The notes beneath the pieces are model-generated. The model saw only the letters and a list, made by a program, of their open reading frames with translations. It was not told the DNA's origin and searched no databases. Made by a program: the position numbers and the translations under genes. DNA of 64,000 nt from Xestospongia muta (taxonomy: Eukaryota > Porifera > Demospongiae > Haplosclerida > Petrosiidae): assembly GCA_963693285.1 (NCBI GenBank), contig OY848929.1:2358501-2422500 (forward strand), given 5' to 3'. Shown piece after piece: positions 63,206-64,000 of this stretch. Positions within the stretch are counted from its first letter, which is position 1; each line of letters starts with the position of its first letter.

Positions 63206-64000
63206 ATGGCTAACAATATTAATTTGTTAGAGGAAGAGATTAGTGATGAAGACATTGATAAGATAGCTACTGCTATGCCAGAATGGGAAAGACTAGTTCG
63301 ATATCTGTTTGATGAGGACAGTGACGCTAAAATAGTGGATATCAAAAGAGATCATAATGAGCACCATCATGAACAGAAGATAGCTTTACTGACTCTATGG
63401 AGACAAAATAAAGGATTGGATGCTACGTATCACACACTTATTAAAGCTTTAGAGTCAATGGGAGATCAGAAAACTGCTGATAGAGTATATAACATAAAGA
63501 CAGGACAACAACGACAACAGAAGAAACATAGTTTACCTTCAAATACTGTGTCTTCCAATCAATCATGTTACAAAGTAGTTTTGTGGAGTCTTCCTATTGC
63601 AGTATTAGTATGTGCCATACTTGTGATACCATACATTGGCACTACAAATGAAGGTACATAGCATAGTATATATAAATTTTGTGCTTATTATTATTTAAAA
63701 CTAACAATAAAAGATATAATTATTTTAATGGTGGAATCATTTACAATTACCACAGACAATGATGTAAATCCAAGTCATGGACAACTATATAATGACCATA
63801 CTGATGTGAGAGGGAGTGGAGGTTTGTGCATGACTTTATTTAGAAAAATGAGTAATTACTTTTATTATTTGTTAATTATCTTTTTTTACTTTTTTTCATC
63901 AAGGAGTTATTCCAAAAGATGAGAATCTCTTGATTCATTTAAAAAGCATCTCAGAGTTCCTACAGTTTTGTATCTATTTGGGTCTTGAATACAATGAATG
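63206..64000 (+). CDS. Second Death-TM-Death gene, partial at window end
   Basis: Exon 1 (63206-63653, donor GTACAT) is intact and differs from the first copy at only a few residues. Exon 2 ends before GTTTGT at about 63820, and exon 3 starts at 63904 and runs off the window. The exon 2 acceptor used in the first copy (GATAG) is mutated to GGTGG here. An AG 24 bp upstream (AAAAG|ATATAATT) keeps the frame open and would add eight residues. So the copy may be functional with a changed junction, or be in decay. Confidence 0.65.

Larger units (their letters stand above)
60545..64000 (+). repeat. Segmental duplication of 45598-49134
   Basis: The offset is about 14.9 kb, in direct orientation. It spans the SEC23IP exon 8 to 19 region and the Death-TM-Death gene, and continues past the window edge. 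Divergence is low in exons and most introns; the main differences are the TC tract and an expanded minisatellite. Confidence 0.9.

Overview
This is an AT-rich eukaryotic (metazoan) window. It has many short GT-AG introns, many small inverted-repeat transposons and several local duplications. The gene set (Death domains, Roc-COR proteins, IgGFc-binding plus EGF receptors, a SEC23IP/DDHD phospholipase) and the base composition suggest a sponge genome such as Amphimedon queenslandica. That organism call is inference; no alignment could be run.

Layout. (1) 1-77: first exon of a coiled-coil gene that continues off the left edge. (2) about 290-6750: a dead, very large MULE-type transposon encoding USP-like and Ulp1-like proteases, C2H2 fingers, a MULE/SWIM transposase and a PHD finger. 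(3) 8.3-19.2 kb, minus strand: a head-to-tail array of four two-exon coiled-coil genes (B, C, D, E). Each has a tiny acidic first exon and one large exon with a coiled coil, a Ser/Arg-rich stretch and, in several members, a C-terminal helix. A truncated relative (F) lies at 22.2-23.0 kb, and a decayed duplicate of the D/E pair lies at 39.8-43.2 kb. (4) 19.7-21.5 kb: a small MITE and a KDZ-like transposase-related gene. (5) 23.6-39.6 kb: two large paralogous genes head to head, with only 65 bp between start codons. Each encodes a CAP-Gly-like domain, a caspase fold without catalytic residues, a Roc-COR module and Death domains (three in the minus gene, one in the plus gene). (6) 43.5-48.2 kb: a complete 19-exon SEC23IP/DDHD gene, followed 132 bp later by a Death-transmembrane-Death gene. 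(7) 49.8-55.1 kb, minus: two IgGFc-binding-domain genes, one with three EGF repeats and a membrane anchor. (8) 57.0-60.4 kb: an inactivated CR1/L2-like LINE. (9) 60.5-64.0 kb: a second copy of the SEC23IP 3' half and the Death-TM-Death gene. The SEC23IP part is a pseudogene.

Together. The window looks like a death-fold, innate-signalling neighbourhood that has been repeatedly duplicated and invaded by transposons. The strongest candidate for something undescribed is the divergent CAP-Gly/pseudocaspase/Roc-COR/Death gene pair. Next come the neighbouring coiled-coil family and the protease-rich MULE. Gene models were built by hand from reading frame, splice consensus and phase agreement. Function is inferred from domain resemblance only.
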